A stretch of DNA of 62,705 nt from an uncultured Coriobacteriia bacterium (GCA_948466335.1 CAOKAE010000009.1:1-62705), one strand, 5' to 3'; shown: positions 1 through 8,271, counted from the first letter of the stretch. A program made the numbers and translations. Notes: generated by a model from the sequence alone, not told the origin.

Positions 1-53
1 TGGGCCGGGCGCTTCACCCTGTTTCACGCGGCTGGCCGCACGCCGGCGGGCCG

Positions 54-117
54 TGTGTCCGGGGGTCAGGCCCCGTGGCACAGGGGGCGTGTGCCACGGT
101 GCCTGACCCCCTGACAC
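54..117. repeat. Long intergenic hairpin (REP-like)
   Basis: An imperfect palindrome of about 64 nt. The outer arm GTGTC-c-GGGGGTCAGGC pairs with GCCTGACCCCC-t-GACAC, and an inner CGTGGCACA pairs with TGTGCCACG around a G-rich loop. It ends about 33 bp before the hypF start. It could be a terminator of an unseen upstream gene, but there is no clean T-tract, so a dispersed palindromic repeat is more likely. I see nothing else convincing in positions 1-150. Confidence 0.75.
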
Positions 118-150
118 ATTTGCTACACTCGCTATGCGGAAAGGCGGTAT

Positions 151-2496
151 ATGCAGGCGCGCAGAATACATCTCAACGGTATCGTGCAGGGCGTGGGCTT
201 CAGGCCTCACGTCGCGCGTTGCGCGCGTATGCTTGGCTGCACGGGATGGGTGCTCAACGATACGCACGGCGTCGAGATTCAGGTGCAGCACGAGGACGCA
301 ACCGTGCTGGATGCGTTCGAGGATGTGCTTGTCGAGGATGCGCCCGCAGCTGCTCGCATCTTGAGTTGTCTGTCGCAGGCGAGCACATACGAGGAGCTGG
401 AAGACTTCACCATCCGGGCATCGGCCCGTGACGAGCATGCGAGCACGCTCGTGAGCCCCGATCTTGCCACCTGTGACGCCTGCGTAGACGAGCTCTTCGA
501 CCCGAGCAACCGCCGCTACCATTACCCGTTCATCAACTGCACGAACTGCGGTCCGCGCTTCACCATCATCGAGGAGCTTCCCTATGACCGGCCCACGACC
601 TCGATGGGCATGTTCGCCATGTGTCCACAGTGCGCCGCCGAATATGCGGATGAGGTTGACCGGCGCTACCACGCCCAACCCGACGCCTGCTTCGAATGCG
701 GACCACGGCTCTGGTGGGCAGAGGATACCGAGATGAGGGGGGCATCCCCTCTCATCGAGACCGCTTTGACTCCTCGCGGGGATGCCCCACTCATCTCAGG
801 AGAGATTTTAAAGAAATGTTCTTTCGACGCCAACGGGGCCTTGCTCCTCAGTCAACAGCACCTGACATGTGATGAGTCGGATGCACTCATCGCTCATGCC
901 TGTGAACGCCTGAAAGCGGGCGATGTGCTCGCAATCAAGGGATTGGGCGGTTGGCACCTGGCCTGCGATGCATGCAACGAAGAGGCCGTCGAACACCTGC
1001 GCACGCGCAAACGTCGTCCGAGCAAGCCGCTTGCCGTCATGGTGCGCGATGTCGACATGGCACGCACGTACGCCCACGTGTCCGATGACGAAGCCGCCTT
1101 GCTCGAGAGTTCAGCGCGCCCCATCGTGCTGCTCGAGCGCACGAACACCTCCCCCATCGCTACAAACGTCGCAGGTGAGCTACCTGAAATCGGCCTCATG
1201 CTCCCGGCGACTCCGCTGCAGCACCTGCTCATGCACGAGCTCAACTGTCCCCTCGTGATGACGAGCGGCAACCGTAGCGGCGAGCCCATCGTCGCAACTG
1301 ATGCCGAGGCGCTCGACGCGCTCGGGCATATCGCCGATGGCTTCCTCGGCAACAATCGCGCCATCGTCGCACGATACGATGACTCCGTCGCACGCATCGA
1401 TGATACCGGCGCAGTACAGATGGTACGCCGTGCGCGCGGCTACGCACCCGCGCCATTGCTCGTCGAACGCAGCGAAGGCCCTGTCATCTTCGCCGCCGGC
1501 CCCGAGCAGAAAGCCACCTTCACGTTCCTCAAGGACGAACACGCCTACGTCTCGCAGCACCTTGGCGATCTCGAGCACCTGGGTGCCATGCGTGCCTGGG
1601 AGGAGGCGCGAGCACGCTACGAACGGCTCTTCGATGCACGCACGCAAATCATCGCCTGCGACATGCACCCGGAATACCTCGCGAGCAAATGGGCACGTGC
1701 CTATGCAGCCGAGCACGATTTGCCGCTCATCGAGGTACAGCATCACCATGCGCACATCGCCTCGGTGATCGGCGAAAACGATCTGCAAGGCCCTGTCATC
1801 GGCATCGCACTCGACGGCACGGGCTACGGCACGGACGCAACGATCTGGGGCGGCGAGATCCTCATCGCATCACGCACGGAGTTCGAGCGCTTCTGGCACT
1901 TGCCGAGCTTCGTGCTTCCCGGAGGCGCTGCCGCCATTCTCAACCCCGAGCGCACCGCATATGCCGTGCTCAAGGCATACGGCGAGCTTGACGACCCGTT
2001 CTTCGGCCAGCTCTCGCTCGATAACCCGCAATTCACCGGCTTCCTCGAACGCCTCGAGAATCGCGAACTGCTCGACCAGATGATTGACAAGGGCATCAAC
2101 ACGCCGGCGTGCTCGTCCGCCGGGCGCCTCTTCGATGGCGTGAGCGCGCTTCTCGGCATATGCACGCAGCCCGGATACGACGGCGAGGCAGCCTGCCTGC
2201 TCGAAGCCGCCGCCTGTCGCGAGGACTCGGGCACTCGCCCACTCACGGCACGGGCGTTTCATGAGGGCCTCACAGACGCTATTATCGAGCAAGCAGTACG
2301 GGCGCGAAGCGAGACGGGAATTAAGGGCGTCGCCTTGGGCGGCGGATGCATGGTAAACCGCATCCTTTTCTCCCGCTTGCGAGAGCGATTGGTCGACCGG
2401 GGCTTTGCGGTCCACGTCAATCGCGAGCTTCCGCCCAATGACGGATGTATCTCGTACGGACAGGCCATCGTCGCCCGTGCGCGTTTGGAGGAATAG
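151..2496 (+). CDS. hypF: Carbamoyltransferase HypF, [NiFe]-hydrogenase maturation
   Basis: HypF takes carbamoyl phosphate and, with HypE, makes the CN ligands of the [NiFe]-hydrogenase active site in the cytoplasm. The 781 residues show the full family order: an N-terminal acylphosphatase domain (GIVQGVGFRPHVAR near residue 12), two zinc-finger clusters (CDACVDE, CTNCGPRF, then CPQC and CFECGPR), a YrdC-like domain (AIKGLGGWHLACDA) and a C-terminal Kae1-like domain with an HHHAH signature. It is somewhat longer than typical HypF (about 750). The extra residues, roughly 194-235, coincide with a palindromic DNA insert at 730-797. hypC begins 2 bp after the stop, so this is the head of a hypFCD operon. 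Confidence 0.95.
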   Translation: MQARRIHLNGIVQGVGFRPHVARCARMLGCTGWVLNDTHGVEIQVQHEDATVLDAFEDVLVEDAPAAARILSCLSQASTYEELEDFTIRASARDEHASTLVSPDLATCDACVDELFDPSNRRYHYPFINCTNCGPRFTIIEELPYDRPTTSMGMFAMCPQCAAEYADEVDRRYHAQPDACFECGPRLWWAEDTEMRGASPLIETALTPRGDAPLISGEILKKCSFDANGALLLSQQHLTCDESDALIAHACERLKAGDVLAIKGLGGWHLACDACNEEAVEHLRTRKRRPSKPLAVMVRDVDMARTYAHVSDDEAALLESSARPIVLLERTNTSPIATNVAGELPEIGLMLPATPLQHLLMHELNCPLVMTSGNRSGEPIVATDAEALDALGHIADGFLGNNRAIVARYDDSVARIDDTGAVQMVRRARGYAPAPLLVERSEGPVIFAAGPEQKATFTFLKDEHAYVSQHLGDLEHLGAMRAWEEARARYERLFDARTQIIACDMHPEYLASKWARAYAAEHDLPLIEVQHHHAHIASVIGENDLQGPVIGIALDGTGYGTDATIWGGEILIASRTEFERFWHLPSFVLPGGAAAILNPERTAYAVLKAYGELDDPFFGQLSLDNPQFTGFLERLENRELLDQMIDKGINTPACSSAGRLFDGVSALLGICTQPGYDGEAACLLEAAACREDSGTRPLTARAFHEGLTDAIIEQAVRARSETGIKGVALGGGCMVNRILFSRLRERLVDRGFAVHVNRELPPNDGCISYGQAIVARARLEE
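730..797. repeat. In-frame palindrome inside hypF
   Basis: Positions 730-749 (GAGATGAGGGGGGCATCCCC) and 778-797 form inverted arms of 20 bp with one mismatch around a 28-nt centre. The element encodes about 23 residues (MRGASPLIE...APLISG) between the zinc fingers and the YrdC-like domain, where typical HypF proteins have a short linker. The reading frame stays open through it. Confidence 0.8.
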
Positions 2497-2498
2497 AT

Positions 2499-2759
2499 AT
2501 GTGCTTGGCAATTCCCGCCCAGGTCACGGAGCTCGACGAGAAGCTCATGATGGGCACGGTCGACATCATGGGCGTCACGCGCGAGGTGGCGCTTGACCTC
2601 GTCCCCAAGGTCAAGGTCAATGATTGGGTGCTCGTGCATGCTGGCTACGGCATTGAGATTATCGACGAGCAGTTCGCCAACGAGACCCTCGAGCTCATCA
2701 GGCAGTTCCCCGATCTTATCGACGAAGAACATCCCGGCATGGGCGAAGGTGTCGCCTGA
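2499..2759 (+). CDS. hypC: Hydrogenase maturation chaperone HypC
   Basis: HypC is the small chaperone that carries the Fe(CN)2CO unit with HypD and passes it to the hydrogenase large-subunit precursor. The 86-residue protein starts with the diagnostic MCLAIPAQV. The Cys after the initiator Met is the essential ligand, so the ATG at 2499 is favoured over upstream in-frame starts. A GGAGG Shine-Dalgarno sequence lies inside the hypF end. Its TGA overlaps the hypD ATG (ATGA), indicating translational coupling. Confidence 0.95.
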   Translation: MCLAIPAQVTELDEKLMMGTVDIMGVTREVALDLVPKVKVNDWVLVHAGYGIEIIDEQFANETLELIRQFPDLIDEEHPGMGEGVA

Positions 2760-3862
2760 TGCTCGACCTTTCCGGATTTCGCGACCCCAAGCTCGGTCAG
2801 GAGCTCATAGGCGTCATCGAGGAAATCGCCCCAGCGGCCCTCGAACGTCGCGGCGGCCACATCAGGCTCATGGAGGTGTGCGGCACCCATACCGTCGCCT
2901 TGGCACGCGCCGGCATCAGAAGCATCCTGCCAGACGGCATCAAGCTCGTGAGCGGGCCGGGTTGCCCCGTGTGCGTGACGGCAAACGAGGATATTGACAC
3001 CGTCATCGCGCTCTCGCGTCTCGACAACGTCATCATCACGACCTTCGGCGACATGACGCGCGTACCCGGCTCGACCTCGTCACTCAACGAGGAGAAGGCC
3101 GCAGGGCGCGACATACGCATCGTATACTCGCCGCTCGACGGCTTGCGCTGCGCCCAGGAAAACCCCGACCGCGAGGTCATCTTCGTGGGTGTGGGCTTCG
3201 AGACGACCACTCCGCTCATTGCCTCGACCATCAAACGTGCCAAGGCAGCGGGTGTCGACAACTTCAGCGTGTTTGCCGCGCACAAGACCGTCCCGCACAC
3301 CCTCGAGGCACTGGTGAACGATCCCGAGGTCGCCATCGATGCGCTCATCCTGCCGGGCCATGTCTCGACCATCATCGGACGCACGCCCTACGAATTTTTG
3401 GCGCAGCGCTACGGCATCCCCGGTTGCATCATGGGCTTCGAACCCATCGACCTGCTGAGCGGCATCGCGATCTTGCTGCGCATGCTCGCACACGACGATG
3501 CCCAAATCGTGAACGATTATCGACGCGGCGTCATGGACGAGGGAAACGTCGACGCGCAAAACACGATAGCCGAAGCCTTCGAGCCGTGCGACGCCACCTG
3601 GCGCGGGCTCGGACTCATACCCGATTCCGGATACAAGCTGCGCGACGAATACGCGGCTTTCGATGCGCTCGCAAAGTTCTCGCCCGTCATCGAGCCGACC
3701 ATCGAGCCCAAGGGCTGCCGTTGCGGCGACGTGCTGCGCGGCGTCATGGATCCGAGCGAGTGCCCGCTCTTTGCGCGCGTATGCAGCCCGGAGCACCCCA
3801 TCGGACCGTGCATGGTCTCGAGTGAGGGCTCCTGCGCTGCCTTCTACAAGTATCTGCGCTAG
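2759..3862 (+). CDS. hypD: Hydrogenase maturation protein HypD
   Basis: HypD is the Fe-S scaffold on which the Fe(CN)2CO moiety is built together with HypC. The 367 residues carry the family motifs: MEVCGTHT near residue 39, GPGCPVCV near 67, GVGFETTTP, and the C-terminal Cys-rich cluster (CRCGDVL, ECPLFARVC, GPCMVSSEGSCAAFYKY) that ligates the [4Fe-4S] centre. Normally hypE follows, but here the next gene is the convergent pheT and no hypE, hypA or hypB is visible. The stop codon overlaps the pheT stop in a shared CTAG. Confidence 0.95.
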   Translation: MLDLSGFRDPKLGQELIGVIEEIAPAALERRGGHIRLMEVCGTHTVALARAGIRSILPDGIKLVSGPGCPVCVTANEDIDTVIALSRLDNVIITTFGDMTRVPGSTSSLNEEKAAGRDIRIVYSPLDGLRCAQENPDREVIFVGVGFETTTPLIASTIKRAKAAGVDNFSVFAAHKTVPHTLEALVNDPEVAIDALILPGHVSTIIGRTPYEFLAQRYGIPGCIMGFEPIDLLSGIAILLRMLAHDDAQIVNDYRRGVMDEGNVDAQNTIAEAFEPCDATWRGLGLIPDSGYKLRDEYAAFDALAKFSPVIEPTIEPKGCRCGDVLRGVMDPSECPLFARVCSPEHPIGPCMVSSEGSCAAFYKYLR

Positions 3863-6306
3863 CTACGAACTTCGCCGCCGGTCGCCTTCATGACCTTGGC
3901 GACGATGCGCTCGTGGGCCTTGTCGACTTCCTCGCTCGTCAAGGTGCGGTCACTCGCGCGATAGGTGATGCGGAACGCCATGGACTTCTTCCCCACACCC
4001 ACGCGCTCGTCATCGCGATACACGTCGAAGAGACGCACGGACTCGAAGGGGCCCTTCTTGCCCGCGCTCGTGATGCACTGCTCGATGCGCTCGGCCGTCA
4101 CGTCCTCGGCGACGACGATGGCGAGGTCGACCTCGATGCCAGGGTACACGGGCACGTCAACGTAGGGGCGCATGTCACCGGTCACGCCGAGCAGCTGATG
4201 GACGTCGAACTCGAATGCGGCGACGCTTCCTTCCACGTCAAATGCCTGGCAGACAAGCGGATGAATCTCGCCGACCCAGCCAAGCACGCGACCTCCGGCA
4301 ATCACGCTTGCGGCGCGACCCGGCGTCAACCACGGCGCCTCATCCGCATCGAGCGCCTTGAACTGGAGCTTCTGGACGCAGAGCTCGCGCATGAGGTTAT
4401 CGACGATGCCCTTGGCGTCGAAGAAGTCGATGGCCTGCGCCTTCTGGTTCCAGCCCGGCAGTGTAAACGAGCCGGCGAGCACGCCGGCGAGCATCGTGCG
4501 TTCCTTGGGGGACTTGCGACCCTCGGCTGCACCGAAGACGACGCCACGCTCGAAGAGCTGCACGTCGAAAACGCCACGGCTCTGGTTGTAGGCGACGCTG
4601 CGCAGCAGACCGGGGATGATGCTGCGGCGCAGGACGGATTGTTCGCCGCTCATCGGGTTGATGAGCTCGACGGCCTCGCCACGGCCCTCCGCGGGCATGC
4701 GCGCGGCATCCATATCGCCCGCGGGAACGAGCGAGTAGGTCATCGTCTCGTTCATGCCGCAGGCGCGCAACGTCTGGGCCATGAGCTCGATGCGCTGCTG
4801 GTCAATCGTGCGGCCACCGGCATGGGCGCCACCGGGAAGCGTCGAGGGGATGCGGTCCATGCCGTAGATGCGCAGGACCTCCTCGTACAGGTCAATCTCG
4901 CGCGTGAGATCGGGACGGAAGGTCGGGGCGATGACCTCGACCTGCGTATCGCCGGGCTTTCCCTCGACATCGCAACCCAGGTCGGTGAGGATGCGGAACT
5001 GCTCCTCGTCGGTGATGTCGGCGCCGATGTGGGCACGCAGGCGGTCAGGGCGCAGCGTGAGCTTGGCACGCTCGGTGCGAATGGGATACTCGTCGACCAC
5101 CTCGAGGCATACGGTGCCACCGGCAACCTCGGCAATGAGCGCGGCGGCAATGGCCGAGTACTCGTCGCAGGTGCTCGCATCCACGCCACGCTCGTAACGG
5201 ATGGACGCTTCGCTCACGAGCGAGAGGTTACGCGAGGTGCGGCTCGTATGGGCCGTCGAGAAGGTCGCGCTCTCGAGGAGCACGTCGGTCGTCGTATCCG
5301 TGACCTCGCTGTCGAGACCACCCATGACACCGGCAAGGGCAACGGGATTCTCGCCATCGGTGATGAGCGCCATATCGCTCGTGAGCGTACGCTCCTCGCC
5401 GTCAAGCGTCGTGAACTTCTCGCCATCGCGTGCGGCGCGCACGCCCACGTGATGCTTGCCGTCCGTGCCCTTGGGGAAGGCCCGCAGGTCGAAGGTGTGC
5501 AGGGGCTGGCCCAGCTCGAAGAGGATGTAGTTGCTGATGTCGACGACGTTGTTGATGGGACGGGCACCCAGGGCCGTAATGCGCTCGACGAGCCACTGCG
5601 GCGAGGGGCCAATCTTCACGTCGCGGATGATGCGGGCGGTGTAGCGCGGGCAGAGCTCCGGGTCGTCAATCTCGACCGAGACGAGGTCGCGCACGTCCTC
5701 GGCATTCGTGGGACCGGGCACGTCGCAGGGCGGGTCGTAGTGCCACGGCACGTGATACATCGCGCCAACCTCGCGGGCAAAGCCCTTCATCGAGAGGCAA
5801 TCGGGACGGTTCGGGGTAATCTCGAGGTCGAGCACCGTATCGGTGAGCCCACGCCAGGCGGCGAAGGACTCGCCCAGGGGCGCATCCTCGGGAAGCTCCA
5901 TGATGCCGTCGTGACTGCTGCCCAAGTTGAGCTCGCGCTCCGAACAGATCATGCCGCAGCTCTCGACACCGCGCAGCTTCGACTTCTTGATCTTGAAGTC
6001 CCCGGGCAGGACCGTGCCGATGGTGGCAACGGCGACCTTGAGGCCGGCGCGCACGTTGGGAGCGCCGCACACGATTTGCGTGGGCTCTTCCCCATCGCCG
6101 AAGTCGACGGTCGTGACATGCATGTGATCGCTATCGGGATGCGGGTCACAGGTCTTGACGAGGCCGATCCTCACGCCCTCGAGATTGGCACCGAGCTTCT
6201 CGACGCCCTCGACGCCGGTTCCGGTGAGGTCGAGGCGATCGCAGAAGTCCTGCAGGGTATCGGGCACCTTGACCATCGTGTCAAGCCATTTCAATGAAAC
6301 GAGCAT
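3859..6306 (-). CDS. pheT: Phenylalanine--tRNA ligase beta subunit
   Basis: This is the beta subunit of the (alpha-beta)2 class II PheRS, which charges tRNA-Phe and edits Tyr-tRNA-Phe. The 815 residues fit bacterial PheT. They show an N-terminal tRNA-binding EMAP-like domain (residues 40-150), B3/B4 editing (around 210-400), B5 and the catalytic-like core, and a C-terminal ferredoxin-fold anticodon-binding domain with the MAFRITYRASDRTLT block. The ATG is preceded by AGGAAATTACC. The gene lies 40 bp downstream of pheS and is presumably cotranscribed under the T-box leader. Confidence 0.96.
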   Translation of the reverse strand: MLVSLKWLDTMVKVPDTLQDFCDRLDLTGTGVEGVEKLGANLEGVRIGLVKTCDPHPDSDHMHVTTVDFGDGEEPTQIVCGAPNVRAGLKVAVATIGTVLPGDFKIKKSKLRGVESCGMICSERELNLGSSHDGIMELPEDAPLGESFAAWRGLTDTVLDLEITPNRPDCLSMKGFAREVGAMYHVPWHYDPPCDVPGPTNAEDVRDLVSVEIDDPELCPRYTARIIRDVKIGPSPQWLVERITALGARPINNVVDISNYILFELGQPLHTFDLRAFPKGTDGKHHVGVRAARDGEKFTTLDGEERTLTSDMALITDGENPVALAGVMGGLDSEVTDTTTDVLLESATFSTAHTSRTSRNLSLVSEASIRYERGVDASTCDEYSAIAAALIAEVAGGTVCLEVVDEYPIRTERAKLTLRPDRLRAHIGADITDEEQFRILTDLGCDVEGKPGDTQVEVIAPTFRPDLTREIDLYEEVLRIYGMDRIPSTLPGGAHAGGRTIDQQRIELMAQTLRACGMNETMTYSLVPAGDMDAARMPAEGRGEAVELINPMSGEQSVLRRSIIPGLLRSVAYNQSRGVFDVQLFERGVVFGAAEGRKSPKERTMLAGVLAGSFTLPGWNQKAQAIDFFDAKGIVDNLMRELCVQKLQFKALDADEAPWLTPGRAASVIAGGRVLGWVGEIHPLVCQAFDVEGSVAAFEFDVHQLLGVTGDMRPYVDVPVYPGIEVDLAIVVAEDVTAERIEQCITSAGKKGPFESVRLFDVYRDDERVGVGKKSMAFRITYRASDRTLTSEEVDKAHERIVAKVMKATGGEVRS

Positions 6307-6346
6307 GGTAATTTCCTATCTCAACGAATCGCGTAACGGGTGTTGG

Positions 6347-7408
6347 TTAGAACTGGCGCAGGAAGCGCATGTCGCCTTCGAGGAGCATGCGCAAGTCGGG
6401 CACGTCGTACTTGAGGCAGGCAAGGCGCTCGACGCCCACGCCGAAGGCAAAGCCCGTGTAGACCTCGGGGTCGATGCCAACATTCTCGAAAACGTTGGGG
6501 TCGACCATGCCGCAGCCCAGAATCTCGACCCAGCCCGTGTGCTTGCAGAAGCGACAGCCCTCGCCACCGCAGATACCGCAGGAAACGTCAGCTTCGGCAG
6601 AGGGCTCGGTAAAGGGGAAGAAGTGCGCGCGGAAGCGCGTCTTGCGCTCCTCGCCGAAGAACGCCTTGATGAAGTAGTCGAGCGTGCCCTTGAGGTCGCC
6701 GAAAGTGATGCCCTTGTCAACGACGAGGCCCTCGATCTGGTGGAATTGCGGCAGGTGCGAGGGGTCGGCAACATCGTGGCGATATACCTTGCCCGGGCTG
6801 ATCATGTAGATGGGAGGTTTCTTCTCCTCCATGACATGCACCTGCGTGCCGGAGGTCTGCGTGCGCAGCAGCACGTCACTCTCACCGCGGACATTGCTCA
6901 CCTCGCCAGAGCGGTCGACGATGTAGAAGGTGTCCTGCATGGAGCGACTCGGATGGTCCTTGGGGGCGTTGAGCGCCGTGAAGTTGTACCAGTCGGTCTC
7001 GATCTCGCGACCGCCCTCGACCTCGTAGCCGATGCCGGCGAAGATATCGGTGCATTCGCGAATGATTCGATTGATAAGATGCTCGCTGCCAATGGGCATG
7101 GCGCGGCCGGGCAGCGTGATGTCGACGGCACTTGCCTCGAGCTGTGCGGCAAGCTCCGCACCCTTGAGCTCGGCCTTCTTCTCCTCGAGCGCACCTTCGA
7201 TGACGTCACGCACCTCGTTGGAAAGCTTGCCGACGACGGGGCGCTCTTCTGCCGGCACGTCACGCATGCCACGCAGCACCGCGGTGAGCGTTCCCTTCTT
7301 GCCGAGCACGCCGATGCGCACCTCTTCGAGCGCATCACTCGTCGCTGCCTGCGCAATCGCGGCAAGCGTCTCGTCGCGCAAGGCTTCCAGCTCTTCTTTC
7401 AACGCCAT
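6347..7408 (-). CDS. pheS: Phenylalanine--tRNA ligase alpha subunit
   Basis: This is the catalytic alpha subunit of PheRS. The chosen start gives MALKEELEAL and 353 residues, the usual size. AAAGGACAGGG lies just before the ATG at 7408. The longer in-frame extension runs back into the T-box leader and is not real coding. There is an N-terminal coiled coil (residues 1-90), then the class II core with HLINRIIRE, the HPSRSMQDTFY region (motif 2 area) and GFAFGVGVERLACLKY (motif 3). Expression is probably set by uncharged tRNA-Phe through the upstream leader. Confidence 0.96.
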   Translation of the reverse strand: MALKEELEALRDETLAAIAQAATSDALEEVRIGVLGKKGTLTAVLRGMRDVPAEERPVVGKLSNEVRDVIEGALEEKKAELKGAELAAQLEASAVDITLPGRAMPIGSEHLINRIIRECTDIFAGIGYEVEGGREIETDWYNFTALNAPKDHPSRSMQDTFYIVDRSGEVSNVRGESDVLLRTQTSGTQVHVMEEKKPPIYMISPGKVYRHDVADPSHLPQFHQIEGLVVDKGITFGDLKGTLDYFIKAFFGEERKTRFRAHFFPFTEPSAEADVSCGICGGEGCRFCKHTGWVEILGCGMVDPNVFENVGIDPEVYTGFAFGVGVERLACLKYDVPDLRMLLEGDMRFLRQF

Positions 7409-7452
7409 TTCCCTGTCCTTTCGACCAATCGTCCACACGACGTGAGGGCAAT

Positions 7453-7481
7453 AAAAAACGCCCCCGCATGACATGCGAGGA
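7453..7481 (-). terminator. T-box intrinsic terminator
   Basis: On the minus strand CCTCGCATG-TCA-TGCGGGGG forms a hairpin followed by CGTTTTTTATT. This is the attenuator of the pheST leader and competes with the antiterminator that includes the T-box sequence. Confidence 0.8.
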
Positions 7482-7709
7482 CGGATCAAGATAACCCGCG
7501 GTACCACCTCGGTTGGCTGCAAAAAGCAACCCGCTCGTTTCGCCCTGTATCGGGAGCACCCGGCTCGTCTAATGGGCATGGTAGCCGTTCAACGGGCAGC
7601 TCCGGAGTGAATTCGCATGCACCTGACGCATCGCGCCCTTCCAGCACATCGGGCGCGTCTCTGGCGTTCCGCCTCATGAAGCCATGCGACTGTCTCCATC
7701 AACGCAGTG
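7453..7709 (-). promoter_or_regulatory. T-box leader controlling pheST
   Basis: Reading the minus strand upstream of pheS, the conserved T-box GGTGGTACCGCG is present at 7508-7497 after a G/C-rich antiterminator region. It is followed by a terminator hairpin and U-run (7481-7453). In the proximal stem I region a GAATTCAC loop contains UUC at 7611-7609, the Phe codon, which is the expected specifier. Such leaders read through when uncharged cognate tRNA binds specifier and T-box. The assignment to pheST is therefore consistent by both position and codon. Confidence 0.9.
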
Positions 7710-7715
7710 ACGCGA

Positions 7716-7743
7716 AGTATAGCACTTGTGGGAAGCTTGTGAA
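7716..7743 (-). promoter_or_regulatory. Sigma-70-type promoter of pheST
   Basis: The minus strand reads TTCACA (7743-7738), a 16-nt spacer, then TATACT (7721-7716). Transcription would start near 7709, giving a leader of about 300 nt before the pheS ATG. That suits a T-box. Confidence 0.65.
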
Positions 7744-7779
7744 GAAGCATCAATGACCGATAGGCGAACAGGAGGTGTT

Positions 7780-7875
7780 TTGAGCCATTATCAATATCTG
7801 GGATATAGTCCTGAGCGACTCTACAAGATGTGGGAACAAGACCTTTCATCACAGGGTCTACACAAAACGGCATAA
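7780..7875 (+). CDS. Possible 31-residue small protein
   Basis: A TTG at 7780 sits 4 nt after a perfect AGGAGG Shine-Dalgarno sequence (7770-7775) and opens a 31-codon frame (MSHYQYLGYSPERLYK...) ending in TAA. I do not recognise it. It lies between the pheST promoter and the small-RNA candidate, in a locally AT-richer stretch. The strong ribosome site is the main support; the spacing is short and the length makes chance likely. It could be a leader peptide or a decayed gene. Confidence 0.3.
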   Translation: MSHYQYLGYSPERLYKMWEQDLSSQGLHKTA

Positions 7876-7955
7876 AAAGCAACAAGAGAGTTAAAAAGAT
7901 GTGGCGAGAATGCGAATTTGCCCCATTTTGAACAGGAAGCGCGTATATTGCTTGT

Positions 7956-8105
7956 CAGCGGGAAGGTCTCCCCAACTTACCCGCCTGATTCGTCAAATCA
8001 AGTAATTTGACTCGGCACACGAATCAGTCGCGACGCTTAGTCGCATCCCTCCTTGTGAGGACCCGCCTTCTCCTCTCATCCATTCAGGCGGGTCCTCTTC
8101 TTTTT
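7956..8105 (+). ncRNA. Structured small RNA candidate with own terminator
   Basis: A -10-like TATATT (7944-7949) precedes about 150 nt with four hairpins. H1 is GCGGG 7958-7962 with CCCGC 7980-7984. H2 is CTGATTCGT 7985-7993 with ACGAATCAG 8019-8027, with an inner CAAAT/ATTTG stem. H3 is GCGAC 8030-8034 with GTCGC 8040-8044. H4 is a perfect 12-bp stem, 8057-8068 with 8086-8097, followed by TTCTTTTT. Loops are C-rich (GGTCTCCCC, CATCCCTCCTTG, CTTCTCCTCTC), as in small RNAs that pair with Shine-Dalgarno regions. I cannot match it to a named family. It does not look like 6S RNA, SRP RNA or tmRNA. Confidence 0.55.
8057..8105 (+). terminator. Strong rho-independent terminator of the small RNA candidate
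   Basis: A perfect 12-bp stem GAGGACCCGCCT/AGGCGGGTCCTC with a 17-nt loop, followed by TTCTTTTT. Polarity is plus strand. No plus-strand protein gene of normal size precedes it. Confidence 0.8.
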
Positions 8106-8124
8106 GTCCAAAAACAGTTCATGG

Positions 8125-8155
8125 AAATAAAAAGACCCGCTTAAGCGGGTCTCGT
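8125..8155 (-). terminator. Terminator after tRNA-Leu (probably bidirectional)
   Basis: GACCCGCTTAAGCGGGTC (8134-8151) is a perfect 18-nt palindrome, flanked by AAATAAAAA on the left and CTCGTTTTT on the right. It can terminate the leftward tRNA transcript and any rightward one. Confidence 0.8.
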
Positions 8156-8162
8156 TTTTGTC

Positions 8163-8251
8163 TGGTGTCGGAGGGGGGACTTGAACCCCCACGTCCGTAA
8201 AGTGGACACTAGCACCTCAAGCTAGCGCGTCTGCCATTCCGCCACTCCGAC
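8163..8251 (-). tRNA. tRNA-Leu(GAG), CCA encoded
   Basis: The minus strand starts GTCGGAGTGGCGGAATGG and ends CTCCGACACCA, giving a 7-bp acceptor stem. The anticodon loop is TTGAGGT in a CTAGC/GCTAG stem, so the anticodon is GAG (Leu). There is a long class II variable arm and a GGGGGTTCAAGTCCCCC T-arm. It lies 20 bp downstream of secG and may be processed from the same transcript. Confidence 0.95.
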
Positions 8252-8271
8252 TTTTCAAATAGCCCCGATGA

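Noticed and set aside
3913-6297. 794-codon open frame on the plus strand opposite pheT
   Set aside because: pheT on the other strand has full domain matches. The plus frame is low-complexity and is a by-product of high GC3 codon use.
6347-7579. Longer pheS reading frame starting at 7579
   Set aside because: The extra 57 codons run through the T-box and terminator. The ATG at 7408 has the ribosome site and the normal PheS N-terminus.
7940-8110. 6S RNA, SRP RNA or tmRNA
   Set aside because: There is no large central bubble in one long stem (6S), no SRP tetraloop domain, and no tRNA-like ends or tag frame.
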